64,000 bases of DNA from Clostridium sp. 'deep sea'. Lineage in GTDB: Bacteria; Bacillota; UBA994; PWPR01. The stretch is taken from assembly GCF_014931565.1 (NCBI RefSeq), contig NZ_CP063353.1, forward strand, positions 2,232,001 through 2,296,000. Direction: 5' to 3'. The first letter of the stretch is position 1, and the number at the start of each line of letters is the position of its first letter. The notes beneath the pieces are model-generated. The model had not been told where the DNA came from, made no database searches, and saw only the letters and a program-made list of their open reading frames with translations. Made by a program: the position numbers and the translations under genes. Shown one piece after another: positions 1-8,725 of the stretch.

Positions 1-17
1 TTACTTTACTTTTATTT

Positions 18-285
18 AAAAACAAAAAACACCTCCGCTCCTTTTTTCAGGAGACGAAGGTGATATCTCGTGGTACCACTCCTGTTTGTTTTCACTTCAC
101 AGTAAAAACCTTAATAAGTGCCTAGCAGCACTTTGGCTTATTAACGAAGCCAGCCCGTTGCAGCCTACTTTTTAAATTTCGGTGCACAGCTCCAAGACCA
201 TTTTCAGTAACCTTTGATTCACCTCTTCTCAGCAACGAGGCTCTCTGTGCAAACTTGTGTTACCTACTTTTCTTTTCATAGCTTT
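18..285 (-). promoter_or_regulatory. T-box riboswitch leader, gene off the left edge
   Basis: On the minus strand the conserved T-box core TGGTACCA lies at 78-71, followed by a long GC-rich hairpin (about 75-20) that ends in a U-rich run, the usual intrinsic terminator that competes with the antiterminator. Upstream, a stem I-like region holds GAGAGC and CTTGGAG elements. Uncharged tRNA binding would allow transcription of an aminoacyl-tRNA synthetase or amino-acid gene lying left of base 1. The triplet before the GAA of the likely specifier loop reads ACT, which would suggest threonine, but I could not fold it and hold this weakly. Confidence 0.85.
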
Positions 286-385
286 TTATTAGTATATATT
301 TTATTTTGATTATTATAACAATATTTCTTATATTTTTTCAAGAATTACATATAGTTTAATTTAAATATTAGTAGTTAGCGTATTA

Positions 386-1717
386 TTAAACTACCTGATT
401 TAATAGTTGTTGTTCTTCATTAAAAGATGTTACATGTTTACAAGACAATAAATAGGTTACAAGTGCTTCACAATAATAGGCCAATGTAAAGCTAAAACTA
501 CCAATCATTCCTCCTAGCTGTGGTGCTAGTTTTACCAAAGTAAAGATTGTAGCTATAAGAACCGTAATATTAACTACTTTACAGATCGTTATTTTTTTAG
601 ACTGTCTCTTTTTAATTAAAACTCCCTGATACATTTCCACAATAAACATTGCTGGAGGTGCAAAAGCAAAAACTGCTAAAGATTTTAAAGCTAGTTTAGC
701 TAAGCCTACTTCCACATTAAGAATATTGACATACATGAATTTTCCTAGTGGAGTAAAGGCTACCAAACCAACTAAAATAACCATTATTACAGATAATATA
801 TAAACAAATTTCTTTACAAATTTAAAGTCAGTTTGCTTTTTTACAAATACCAAAACCATTTGGCTTGCACTATAACTAACTGCTAAAAAAATCCATGCTA
901 TTGTACGGGCTAAAAAGTATGATGATAAAGATAGCTCAGGATTTGTAACTCTATTTAGGCCTGCACTAATACTAGTATCAACAAAACCATTTATCAGCTG
1001 GGCTATAACCAAGGGAAGCAAAAGTAGCCATATTTTTGAGGTACTATTCTCATCAACATTAGCTGTGTTAGCAGCATTGGCTTCTTTGAGCCACGGTCGA
1101 CCCTTAATGAACCATACTAAACCTTCTATTCCAAAACCAATAACCAGGATTAAAGCCCCTATATAACTACCCCTTATTAAGTTTAGTGTTATTAAAATTT
1201 TAGTTAATATAAACATGCTTATTATTCTTATTATAGTACCTATTGTTAACCAAATTGTTTTGCGCCTTAGTGCAATAAAGCTTTGATGGGTTGCTCTAAT
1301 TGCTCCTAAAATTGGCATGAAAATAAATACTTTAAATGCCTTTAGTACATCAGGAAAGGTTTCTGTACTAACCCCCATTAATGTTTTAAATACAAGTTTA
1401 TTGAGAGGTGTATAAGCTATTAAAATCATTATTGCACTTACTAACATTGTTGCTTGAAGTGCTACATTTATACTATTTTTTGCAGATTTTCGACCTTGGG
1501 CAACAGCTGTTGTTACCTTACTAAGCACCCAAATTGGAGCCATAATCATCATAGAGACACTCATTGCTACGGAATACGCAGATAGTGCTATTGCTGTGTT
1601 AGGTGTTTGCCCTAAGGCATAGTTAATTATATTATGCGAAGCTTTCATAATCATTGACATAGCTGCCATAGGCATAAAAAATATAATTAAGTCTTTCATT
1701 TTGAGTTCTTTGTACAT
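386..1717 (-). CDS. MATE/ANKH-fold multispanning membrane protein (copy 1)
   Basis: A 443-residue, very hydrophobic protein with about twelve predicted membrane segments in two similar halves and a charged linker near residues 210-225. The pattern of small, Met-rich helices and the motif QSFIALRRKTIWLT near residue 145 resemble MOP-superfamily flippases and exporters (MATE or ANKH type). The substrate cannot be read from the sequence. It is a clear paralogue of the next gene upstream (1893-3215), with the same motif and WLKE linker, so this is a tandem duplication. The start is supported by GAGGAG nine bases upstream. A terminator separates the copies, so they are probably transcribed separately. 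Confidence 0.6.
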   Translation of the reverse strand: MYKELKMKDLIIFFMPMAAMSMIMKASHNIINYALGQTPNTAIALSAYSVAMSVSMMIMAPIWVLSKVTTAVAQGRKSAKNSINVALQATMLVSAIMILIAYTPLNKLVFKTLMGVSTETFPDVLKAFKVFIFMPILGAIRATHQSFIALRRKTIWLTIGTIIRIISMFILTKILITLNLIRGSYIGALILVIGFGIEGLVWFIKGRPWLKEANAANTANVDENSTSKIWLLLLPLVIAQLINGFVDTSISAGLNRVTNPELSLSSYFLARTIAWIFLAVSYSASQMVLVFVKKQTDFKFVKKFVYILSVIMVILVGLVAFTPLGKFMYVNILNVEVGLAKLALKSLAVFAFAPPAMFIVEMYQGVLIKKRQSKKITICKVVNITVLIATIFTLVKLAPQLGGMIGSFSFTLAYYCEALVTYLLSCKHVTSFNEEQQLLNQVV

Positions 1718-1841
1718 TTATATAATTCTCCTCACTCAATGCCTCTTCATAATAGCACAGAATTATTTCGAGTACAAAAGGGATTTACAGTAAAATACTA
1801 TAATTATAAAATACTTAATTATATTCTTTTATAGAGAATAA

Positions 1842-1876
1842 AAAAATCACATTCTCTACTTATGAATGTGATTGAT
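1842..1876 (-). terminator. Rho-independent terminator
   Basis: Inverted repeat ATCACATTC / GAATGTGAT followed on the minus strand by seven T. It ends transcription of the 1893-3215 gene just before its paralogue. Confidence 0.7.
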
Positions 1877-1892
1877 AGTATTAGACAGTTGT

Positions 1893-3215
1893 TTAGTATA
1901 AGTTTATGCTTTTAATCTTTAAGTATTTTTTCGACAATAAAAAGGCTGTAACTGCCTCAGCAATATAACTACATGCAATGCTAATACCACCTATAGAGCT
2001 ACCTAGATTAGGAAAAAGAACCACTAAAGTTGTTAAAACTACAGCTAAAGAGGTTAAATTAACTATTTTACATATGGTAATGCCTGTTGAACTACGCTCT
2101 TTTAGCATTAGTCCTTGATAAAACTCAGATACAAATAGGGCAAACGGTATAATTACAAAATACTTTAATACCTTAGCAGCCTGAGCTGTTATTTCAGCAT
2201 TAATGTTTAACATGTTTGTTAACACCCAACTACCTAAAGGTGTAAAAGATAAAATGGCCAATAAAACTACCATAGTTATGGCAATTTTATAAACAAATTT
2301 TTTTACTACCTTATATGAATTTTGATCTTTAACATATACAATTACTAGTTGGTGTACCCTAAAGCCCATGCCAATAAATATCCATGCTAATGTATGTGCT
2401 ACAAAATACGATGAGATAGCAATTGTTGGATTTAATGCTCTAGATAGTCCAGCACTTATTACAGAGTTAATACTTGAAATTATTAACTGGGCAAATATTA
2501 GTGGATAAAAAATTCTCCATATATTTTTAGTTGATAAAACCTGTTGATTAGTTTCACTCTCTTCCGGTGCTTCTTTTAGCCATGGTCTTCCTTTAAAAAA
2601 GGCAACTATTGCTTCTATAGCAAACCCTGTAAGCAAAATTATTGAGCCTATTTTACCACCAGTTAAGAATTTAGTTTTACTAATTAGATAAGCTAAACCT
2701 AACATTATAACAACTCGGGCCATAGTGCCAACTGTTAGCCATATTGTTTTTTTACGTAATGCTACAAAAGATTGATGAGTTATTCTTAGTACAAGAATAA
2801 CTGGCATTAGCATTAGTGTTTTAAAAACCTGAAGGGTTTCGGTTAATATATTTTCTTTAATACCTATTAAATCTATAAATATAAATCTATTTAGCGAGGT
2901 ATAAGAAATAAATAACATAACAGCAATTACTAATGCCCCACCTTTAACAGCAACTTTTAGTAAGTTTTTAGCAGATTTTTTATAACGGGCTGAAGCTGTT
3001 GTAAGTTTCATTAAAGCCCAACAGGGAGCTTGAACAATACCGGCCACCCCTCTACCTACCGAAAATGCAGATAAGGCAATAGCTGGAGCCAAGGTTTGTG
3101 CTAAAGCTGAGCTTATAACATTTTGGGATAATACTAAAAGCATAGTCATGGCAACAATAGGCAAGAAAAACTTAACTAGTTCTCTTTCTGTAAGACGGTT
3201 TTCATCTTTAAGCAT
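1893..3215 (-). CDS. MATE/ANKH-fold multispanning membrane protein (copy 2)
   Basis: A 440-residue membrane protein paralogous to 386-1717. Shared features are the N-terminal ELVKFFLPIVAMTML-type helix, the QSFVALRKKTIWLTVGTMAR motif around residue 145, the GRPWLKE linker near 215 and the ALAWIF-like helix in the second half. Like its partner it has two six-helix halves, consistent with a MOP-superfamily transporter or flippase. The start has GAGGAG six bases upstream. The family assignment rests on fold-level resemblance only; substrate and direction are unknown. Confidence 0.6.
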   Translation of the reverse strand: MLKDENRLTERELVKFFLPIVAMTMLLVLSQNVISSALAQTLAPAIALSAFSVGRGVAGIVQAPCWALMKLTTASARYKKSAKNLLKVAVKGGALVIAVMLFISYTSLNRFIFIDLIGIKENILTETLQVFKTLMLMPVILVLRITHQSFVALRKKTIWLTVGTMARVVIMLGLAYLISKTKFLTGGKIGSIILLTGFAIEAIVAFFKGRPWLKEAPEESETNQQVLSTKNIWRIFYPLIFAQLIISSINSVISAGLSRALNPTIAISSYFVAHTLAWIFIGMGFRVHQLVIVYVKDQNSYKVVKKFVYKIAITMVVLLAILSFTPLGSWVLTNMLNINAEITAQAAKVLKYFVIIPFALFVSEFYQGLMLKERSSTGITICKIVNLTSLAVVLTTLVVLFPNLGSSIGGISIACSYIAEAVTAFLLSKKYLKIKSINLY

Positions 3216-3262
3216 TTACTCTCCTCTTTTCTCTACCTAAAACCAACGTATCCTATTGTAAC

Positions 3263-3472
3263 ACAAATACCAATCCCCCAAAGGGGGATTGGTATTTGTC
3301 TAAAAAAAGACTGTTGATACAATTCACAAAGTGATTTTTATCAACAGTCAAGTACTTAGCTTGCAATATTTGTAAGATATTAATTTATTGAGGTTAATAA
3401 TATTATTTAGCTTTATACTAACGGAGAATAGCTATAGCGATTAGCTAAATATCAGGGAATCTATCTTACAAA
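3263..3472. repeat. Cluster of inverted repeats between genes
   Basis: The 290-base gap 3216-3505 has no gene but is highly structured. A near-perfect palindrome spans 3263-3299 (arms ACAAATACCAATCCCC / GGGGATTGGTATTTGT). A second hairpin at 3310-3350 has arms GACTGTTGATA / TATCAACAGTC. A third, wider pair TTTGTAAGATA / TATCTTACAAA lies at 3369-3379 and 3462-3472. The first may serve as a terminator for degV on the minus strand, but it lacks a clean T run; the last could be the end of a small mobile repeat. Confidence 0.6.
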
Positions 3473-3505
3473 CATGCAATATTAAAATTTTAAATGTAAC
3501 ATAAT

Positions 3506-4381
3506 TTATTCTTTATAGATTATGCCAAAACCATTAAGACCTAAGTGAGTACCTACAGTAGCACCAACTAAAGAGACGATTATTTCTTTTGGGTTTAACT
3601 CTTTTTTTACTATATTTAGCTTTTCATTTAATTCTTCATTGTTATCTACACAACTATGCACAACACCAATAGTTTGATTTTCTATATTAAAAGCATCATT
3701 CTTTGCTGTGTTTAACATAGTAGCAAATGCCTTCTTTTTTCCTCTAGCCTTTGTATAAATATCCATATATCCGTCTTTTTTATTACCAACAATTAAAATA
3801 GGCTTAATCTGTAATAAGCCTCCTAACAACGCTCCTAAATGGCTGATTCTGCCACCTTTTTTAAGGTTTTCAAGTGTATCTGGTATTATCAAACAAGTAT
3901 ATTTTTTTTGCAACTCTACTACTACTGATTGAATATGCTCTAAGCTTTTTTTACTTTTTATACACTTTATTATTTCTATAGCCATAAATCCTTCTACCAA
4001 AGAAACTGCTTTAGAATCTATTAAAATTATTCTATGTTGATCTTTTTCAGCTACCATTTGCTTTGCTAACATTGCGGAGTTATAGGTTCCACTTAAAGCT
4101 GAAGCTAAGTGAAATGATACTACGGTTTTATATTGCTTTAATAACTGCTCATAAACTGTGTAAAACTGCTCCGGAGATGGCTGAGATGTAACTGGTAATT
4201 TTTTTTCTTGACTCATTTTTTTATAAAATTGCTCAGTCGTTATATCTATTCCATCCTGAATAGTGCTGCCACTTTTAAATGTAATGTTAAGTGGAATAAC
4301 TCTTACAAAGTCATGTTGAACATATTCTGTAGGTAAATCAACACAACTATCTAGTACTAAAGCCATTGATTTTTTTACCAA
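3506..4381 (-). CDS. DegV family fatty-acid-binding protein
   Basis: About 291 residues with the DegV fold: N-terminal ALVLDSCVDLP, the TSQPSPEQF segment near residue 75, the SGTYNSA lipid-headgroup loop near 105, and the LKKGGRIS motif near 175. DegV/FakB proteins bind a fatty acid and present it to the kinase FakA. An in-frame ATG exists at 4417, but the best start is TTG at 4381, six bases after GGAAGGAG. It is transcribed alone; FakA is not in the window. A second DegV lies at 19836-20675, so this genome carries at least two fatty-acid binders, probably with different acyl preference. Confidence 0.9.
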   Translation of the reverse strand: MVKKSMALVLDSCVDLPTEYVQHDFVRVIPLNITFKSGSTIQDGIDITTEQFYKKMSQEKKLPVTSQPSPEQFYTVYEQLLKQYKTVVSFHLASALSGTYNSAMLAKQMVAEKDQHRIILIDSKAVSLVEGFMAIEIIKCIKSKKSLEHIQSVVVELQKKYTCLIIPDTLENLKKGGRISHLGALLGGLLQIKPILIVGNKKDGYMDIYTKARGKKKAFATMLNTAKNDAFNIENQTIGVVHSCVDNNEELNEKLNIVKKELNPKEIIVSLVGATVGTHLGLNGFGIIYKE

Positions 4382-4490
4382 AATAATCTCCTTCCAAATA
4401 AATACTTTGATATTCAAATAGTTTTAAATTCAAACTTAATATACATCATCTCTTTAAAATATGCAAGAAAAATGTTACAACTCTTAATAT

Positions 4491-4561
4491 TTGACACACT
4501 ATTAATTCCGTTAGTTACATAATGCTCTATTTTACAAGTTAATATACTATTCTTTTTGACA
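4491..4561 (+). promoter_or_regulatory. TTGACA-type repeat boxes upstream of DUF2680 gene
   Basis: TTGACACA occurs at 4491 and 4556 ahead of the exported DUF2680 protein, and the same word recurs as an exact tandem repeat before its paralogue. The copy at 4556 could also be a -35 element. Shared boxes suggest common control, possibly by the neighbouring OmpR-type regulator. Confidence 0.45.
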
Positions 4562-4621
4562 CAGAAGTGCCACATTAAAGCATTAGGATAGTATTACGAA
4601 CTTATAAAGGAGAATGAACTT

Positions 4622-5092
4622 ATGAAACTTACAAAATTAACAGTTTTAGTTGCAGTATTGTGTTTATTGGTAGCTGGCAGTGCTTTAGCATGGGGAGGTC
4701 CAGGAGGGAACTCTCAACAGCTAGCTGCTGGAAACACTTACAGAAATCCTCAAGCAAATGTAGTTGCTGAGTTAACAGGTAAAACTGTAGATGAAGTCCG
4801 TGAATTATGCAGTGAATTACAGGACGAGGGTAAAACTATTGTTGACTATTTAAAAGAACAGAATTTATATGAAGAATTTAAAACTGAAACCTTTAGTAAT
4901 TTTGAAGAAAAATTTAGTAACGCTGTAGAGAATGGTAATATAACTCAAGAAAGAGCTGACGAGTTATTAAATCAGGTTAAAGACAAAATAGATAATGGAA
5001 CATTCTGTAATGGTACTAAATCAGGCTTAAATCTCAAAACAAGAGCTGGCAAAGGAATGGGAAATAGAGGAAGAGGAAGACGCTGTAATTAG
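4622..5092 (+). CDS. Exported DUF2680 domain protein (single domain)
   Basis: A 156-residue protein with a Sec signal peptide (positively charged start, hydrophobic core, probable cleavage after SALA near residue 23). One DUF2680 unit follows at about 45-120: VVAELTGKTVDEVRELCSEL, then GKTIVDYLKEQNLYEEF and a helix with ITQERADELL. The C-terminus is Gly/Arg-rich. DUF2680 proteins are small helical secreted proteins of unknown function. The gene is 250 bases upstream of a three-domain relative and close to a two-component system. RBS AAGGAG lies nine bases before the ATG. Confidence 0.85.
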   Translation: MKLTKLTVLVAVLCLLVAGSALAWGGPGGNSQQLAAGNTYRNPQANVVAELTGKTVDEVRELCSELQDEGKTIVDYLKEQNLYEEFKTETFSNFEEKFSNAVENGNITQERADELLNQVKDKIDNGTFCNGTKSGLNLKTRAGKGMGNRGRGRRCN

Positions 5093-5104
5093 TTAATATA
5101 GTAA

Positions 5105-5141
5105 AAGGGCTTACGTTTAGTTTACGTAAGCCTTTTTATTA
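5105..5141 (+). terminator. Rho-independent terminator
   Basis: Arms AAGGGCTTACG / TACGTAAGCCTT followed by TTTTATT directly after the DUF2680 gene. Confidence 0.85.
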
Positions 5142-5191
5142 TAGCAATAAAATATTTTACCTCGTTATTTTACATTTTAATTACAAACAAG

Positions 5192-5213
5192 TTTTGACAC
5201 AGTTTTGACACAT
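5192..5213 (+). promoter_or_regulatory. 11-bp tandem repeat, OmpR/PhoP-like box
   Basis: Two adjacent copies of TTTTGACACA(G/T), giving TTGACA-5 bp-TTGACA with an 11-bp period. This is the geometry at which OmpR/PhoB-family dimers bind. It lies about 140 bases before the three-domain DUF2680 gene, and the same word stands before the single-domain gene. Control by the adjacent regulator at 6616-7293 is inferred. Confidence 0.55.
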
Positions 5214-5348
5214 AGCTTAGCTACTTTAAAGATACTATAAACTTAGGAGGGATACCCTATATAATAATTATTTACAATTATACTGTCACAGTTCTGCCAT
5301 ATAAATAGCATAAAATAAAATTATTATAGATGAAAGGAATAAATATTA

Positions 5349-6464
5349 ATGAAAATTCTAAAAACTTTAGCAATAGCAGGTGTAGCTACAATGTTAGTTG
5401 CAGGTAGTGCATTTGCCTATAATGGAAACTCTGAAAACAATAATAATGCAAAAATAGATCGTATGAAGGTTATGTCGGTTAGTAAGTTTAGTAATATGGC
5501 TTCTAAATATAAATCTTTAGCAATGAATAGCCTAGAAGTAGTTGCTGAGGTTACTGGTAAATCTGTAGAGGAAGTTAAAGAATTATGTGCAAGCCTAAAA
5601 GAAGATGGTAAAACATTAGTTACTTATTTAGAAGAGCAAAACCTCCTTGAAGATGTTAAAGCCAAATTAATTAGCAATGCTGAAGAACGTCTTAACAAAC
5701 TAGTAGAAGAAGGCCGTATAAACGAAGACCAGCTATCAGAAAAGTTAGCTAGTATTACTACTAAAATTAACGATGAGGAATTTAAGCTATTTGGCGGAAT
5801 AAAATCTTCTGGCTTTATAAATATGAAAGATAATATTTTAGAGCTAACTGGATTAAGCAAAGAAGAATTGGTGCAGGTATGCAAAGATCTGAAAGCAGAA
5901 GGCAAAACTTTAGTTGATTATTTAAAAGACCAAGGCCTTTATGAAGAGTGGAAAGCTAATTTAATTAGTGAGTATGAAAACAAATTAGATTTAGCTGTGG
6001 AAAATGAGCGAATTACAGCAGAACGTGCTGCTGAGTTAAAAGAAAAACTAGAACAGCGTATTGAAGATGGCAAGGCACTTAATTTAGGTGTTCATAGAGG
6101 CAACTTTAAGCTTAATAAAAAAGATAACAGCTTTAATGCCAGTAAAAATATTTTAGATATAACTGGGTTAGACAAAGAAGAGTTAAAAGATTTATGCGCT
6201 GAGCTAAAAGAAGAAGGCAAAACTATAGTTGATTATTTAAAAGACCAAGGTTTATTTGACGAGTGGCAGCAAATCACTGTTGAAAGTTTTACTGAGCGAA
6301 TACAAAAAGCTGTTGATGCAGGTAAAATAACTTCAGAAAAAGCTGATGAAATGATTAGTAATTTTGAAGATAAACTTGAAAATTCAAAATCTGGCCTACG
6401 TGGTTTTAATAAAGGACATTTTGCTGCCAAAAAAACAGCTAAAAAACAAGGTAAAACTTTATAA
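5349..6464 (+). CDS. Exported protein with three DUF2680 domains
   Basis: A 371-residue protein with a Sec signal peptide ending near GSAFA (residue 24). Three tandem DUF2680 units follow, each opening with (L/V)xxxTG(K/L)(S/D)xEE(V/L)xxxC and GKTxVxYLxxQxL, at about residues 60-135, 160-235 and 265-345. Each unit has one Cys at the same place. The tail is Lys-rich. It resembles a multiplied version of the 4622-5092 product and is followed by a two-component system, so the pair may form an envelope-stress or cell-surface module. Molecular function is unknown. No strong Shine-Dalgarno is visible beyond AAAGGAAT. Confidence 0.85.
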   Translation: MKILKTLAIAGVATMLVAGSAFAYNGNSENNNNAKIDRMKVMSVSKFSNMASKYKSLAMNSLEVVAEVTGKSVEEVKELCASLKEDGKTLVTYLEEQNLLEDVKAKLISNAEERLNKLVEEGRINEDQLSEKLASITTKINDEEFKLFGGIKSSGFINMKDNILELTGLSKEELVQVCKDLKAEGKTLVDYLKDQGLYEEWKANLISEYENKLDLAVENERITAERAAELKEKLEQRIEDGKALNLGVHRGNFKLNKKDNSFNASKNILDITGLDKEELKDLCAELKEEGKTIVDYLKDQGLFDEWQQITVESFTERIQKAVDAGKITSEKADEMISNFEDKLENSKSGLRGFNKGHFAAKKTAKKQGKTL

Positions 6465-6525
6465 CTTAAAGTAGTTACCTCTATGATAATAATTTAAAAC
6501 TAAGTAGAAAATTATCCCTATTATT

Positions 6526-6562
6526 TGAGCATAGCCTAATAAAGGCTATGCTCACTTTTTTC
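6526..6562 (+). terminator. Rho-independent terminator
   Basis: Perfect arms TGAGCATAGCCT / AGGCTATGCTCA followed by a T-rich run, between the DUF2680 gene and the response regulator. Confidence 0.9.
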
Positions 6563-6615
6563 ATTAACTATGTAATAGTATAATAAACATATGTAATAAT
6601 TATAGGAGGCAAACC

Positions 6616-7293
6616 ATGCATAACATAAAAATTTTAATTGTTGAAGATGAAATAAACTTACAACAGCTTACAAAAAAGTATCTCGTACGTGAACGTTATC
6701 AAGTATTTACTGCAAGTAATGGTTATGATGCCTTAAAAATTTTTGAAAATAACGAAATAGATTTAGTGGTTTTAGATTTAATGTTACCTGATATAAGTGG
6801 TTATAAAATTGGTACTCGCATTAGAAGTTACAGTGAGGTTCCTATAATTATGTTAACAGCTCGGTCAGAAGAAGAAGATAAACTGGCTGGTTTTGATAGT
6901 GGAGCAGACGACTATATGACCAAACCTTTTAGTCCTAGAGAGTTACTTGCCCGTATTAAAGTCCTTTTAAAAAGAAGTAAAAAGCTTTTAGCTAGCTCAA
7001 AATATATGTATGGTAATTTTACTTTGAATACAGAGAATAATTGTGTATTTGTTAACGACAAAGTAGTTGACTTAACTCCCGGAGAACTACAACTAGTATA
7101 TTACCTAGTTCTTAACAAAAATATGACTTTAACTCGAGAACAAATTCTTGATAGAATATGGGGATTTGATTATGATGGAGATATCAGAACGGTTGATACC
7201 AGAATTAAAAGGTTAAGAAAAAAGCTTGTAGATGCAGATGTAGCTATAGAAACCGTAAGAGGTATTGGTTACAGGTTGGAGGAGATTTCTTAA
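6616..7293 (+). CDS. OmpR-family response regulator
   Basis: A 225-residue response regulator. The receiver domain (1-115) has the acidic pair E10/D11, phospho-acceptor D54 in VVLDLMLPD, T81 and K103 in MTKPF. A winged-helix DNA-binding domain occupies about 130-223, with the usual RTVDTRIKRLRKKL recognition helix region. It ends in TAATG, sharing one base with the sensor kinase, so the two are translationally coupled. RBS AGGAGG precedes the start. Likely targets are the TTGACA repeat boxes before the upstream DUF2680 genes; that link is inferred from proximity. Confidence 0.95.
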   Translation: MHNIKILIVEDEINLQQLTKKYLVRERYQVFTASNGYDALKIFENNEIDLVVLDLMLPDISGYKIGTRIRSYSEVPIIMLTARSEEEDKLAGFDSGADDYMTKPFSPRELLARIKVLLKRSKKLLASSKYMYGNFTLNTENNCVFVNDKVVDLTPGELQLVYYLVLNKNMTLTREQILDRIWGFDYDGDIRTVDTRIKRLRKKLVDADVAIETVRGIGYRLEEIS

Positions 7294-8711
7294 TGTTAAA
7301 AAGCTCTTTGTCTCGGCGAGTATTCTTTACTGTTTTATTGGCACTAACTATTATTTTATTGATTAGCAGGATTGGCATACATTACTTTGCAGACGAATTT
7401 TATTATAAAATTAAAGAGCAAAAGATGAAAGAAACCTCTATGGAGGTTGTGGAGTTTATAAATGACACTGCTAATGTAAACCTTATTAATAAATATATTT
7501 ATAGAAAAGCAAATGTATTAGGGGGCACTATTTTAGTTGCAGATAAAAGTGGCAATACTTTGTACAGTAATTTAAATATATCTGCTACCATGAGACACGG
7601 TGGTAATAATCAGGCAATGTTAAAACGATTTAATTCAGCTTTAGCAAAATCTCTTTATTACACAAAAAGTAGTGATGACTCAGAGTGGGTGGCATATAAG
7701 TTGGAAACAGATAACCTCGTTGTGTTATCTAGAATATCTGTTCCATCTATTGATGACTCCTTAAAAGCTATTAGCACTATCTTTAATTATATAACTTTAA
7801 TTGCATTTTTTATTGCTATAGGTGCATCATTTTTAGTGGCAAAAAATATTTCAAGACCTTTATTAGAACTAAATTCGGTTGCAAAGGATTTAAGTGAGCT
7901 AAACTTTAGCAGCAGATCAAAAATAAAAAGAAAAGATGAAATTGGTCAATTAGGTAATACTATAAATAATATGGCTCAACGTTTACAAACAACTATTAGT
8001 AGACTAAAACAAGAGTTGGTTAAAGAAAGAGATAGTGAAAAAGTAAGAAGAGCATTTGTGGCTCGTGCCTCTCATGAACTTCGTACTCCCCTAGCAGTAA
8101 TCAGTGGTTATACAGAGGCTTTACAAGATAATATTGCCGAAAACGATATTGAAAAACAGCGCTACTACAATATTATTAAAAATGAATCTATTAAACTAAA
8201 TAGCTTAGTTCAAGATATGTTAGAGCTAACACGTTTAGAGAATCCAGAATTTTCTATTAATAAAGAGGATTTTGACATTGTTAAACTCATTAACAGCTTA
8301 ATAGAAAAACAACTTAAGATAAATAAAGATATTAGTATTACTACCAGTAATCTAAATAATAGCTTTGTTATTAATGGTGACGCAAGAAGAATAGAACAGG
8401 CAATTAGTAACATTTTTAGAAATGCCTTAAGGCATACTGAACAACAGGGTTCTATAAACATTAGTGCTGAACAAAGTGGAAATAGTATAACAATAAATAT
8501 CGAAAATAGTGGATCTTACATTGATGAAGAAAGCTTACCTCATATATGGGACAGTTTTTATACCACAGATAAAGGTGAGGCTACCTCAGATGGCACTGGA
8601 CTAGGTTTGTCTATTGTGAAGAATATATTTTTAAAACATAATTGTTTATTTGGCGCTGAAAATACTACTAGTGGTGTGAAGTTTTGGTTTACGATATCAA
8701 AAAATAATTAA
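7293..8711 (+). CDS. Sensor histidine kinase
   Basis: A 472-residue membrane kinase. TM1 is at about 11-29, an extracytoplasmic sensor at 30-157, TM2 at about 160-183, and HAMP at 184-236. The dimerisation domain carries phospho-acceptor H261 in ASHELRTPL. The ATPase domain has an N box around N377 (NIFRNALRHT) and a G box DGTGLGLS at 433-440. All key residues are present, so it should be an active kinase for the regulator encoded just upstream. The ligand is unknown; nearby exported DUF2680 proteins are candidate partners in the envelope. Confidence 0.95.
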   Translation: MLKSSLSRRVFFTVLLALTIILLISRIGIHYFADEFYYKIKEQKMKETSMEVVEFINDTANVNLINKYIYRKANVLGGTILVADKSGNTLYSNLNISATMRHGGNNQAMLKRFNSALAKSLYYTKSSDDSEWVAYKLETDNLVVLSRISVPSIDDSLKAISTIFNYITLIAFFIAIGASFLVAKNISRPLLELNSVAKDLSELNFSSRSKIKRKDEIGQLGNTINNMAQRLQTTISRLKQELVKERDSEKVRRAFVARASHELRTPLAVISGYTEALQDNIAENDIEKQRYYNIIKNESIKLNSLVQDMLELTRLENPEFSINKEDFDIVKLINSLIEKQLKINKDISITTSNLNNSFVINGDARRIEQAISNIFRNALRHTEQQGSINISAEQSGNSITINIENSGSYIDEESLPHIWDSFYTTDKGEATSDGTGLGLSIVKNIFLKHNCLFGAENTTSGVKFWFTISKNN

Positions 8712-8725
8712 GGAGAGTTTATTTT

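Noticed and set aside
18-285. Assigning the left-edge T-box to threonine
   Set aside because: The triplet ACT fits the specifier position only by eye; without folding it is not reliable.
5624-6430. Minus-strand frames inside the DUF2680 gene
   Set aside because: They overlap a well-supported secreted protein and have no start signals or family resemblance.
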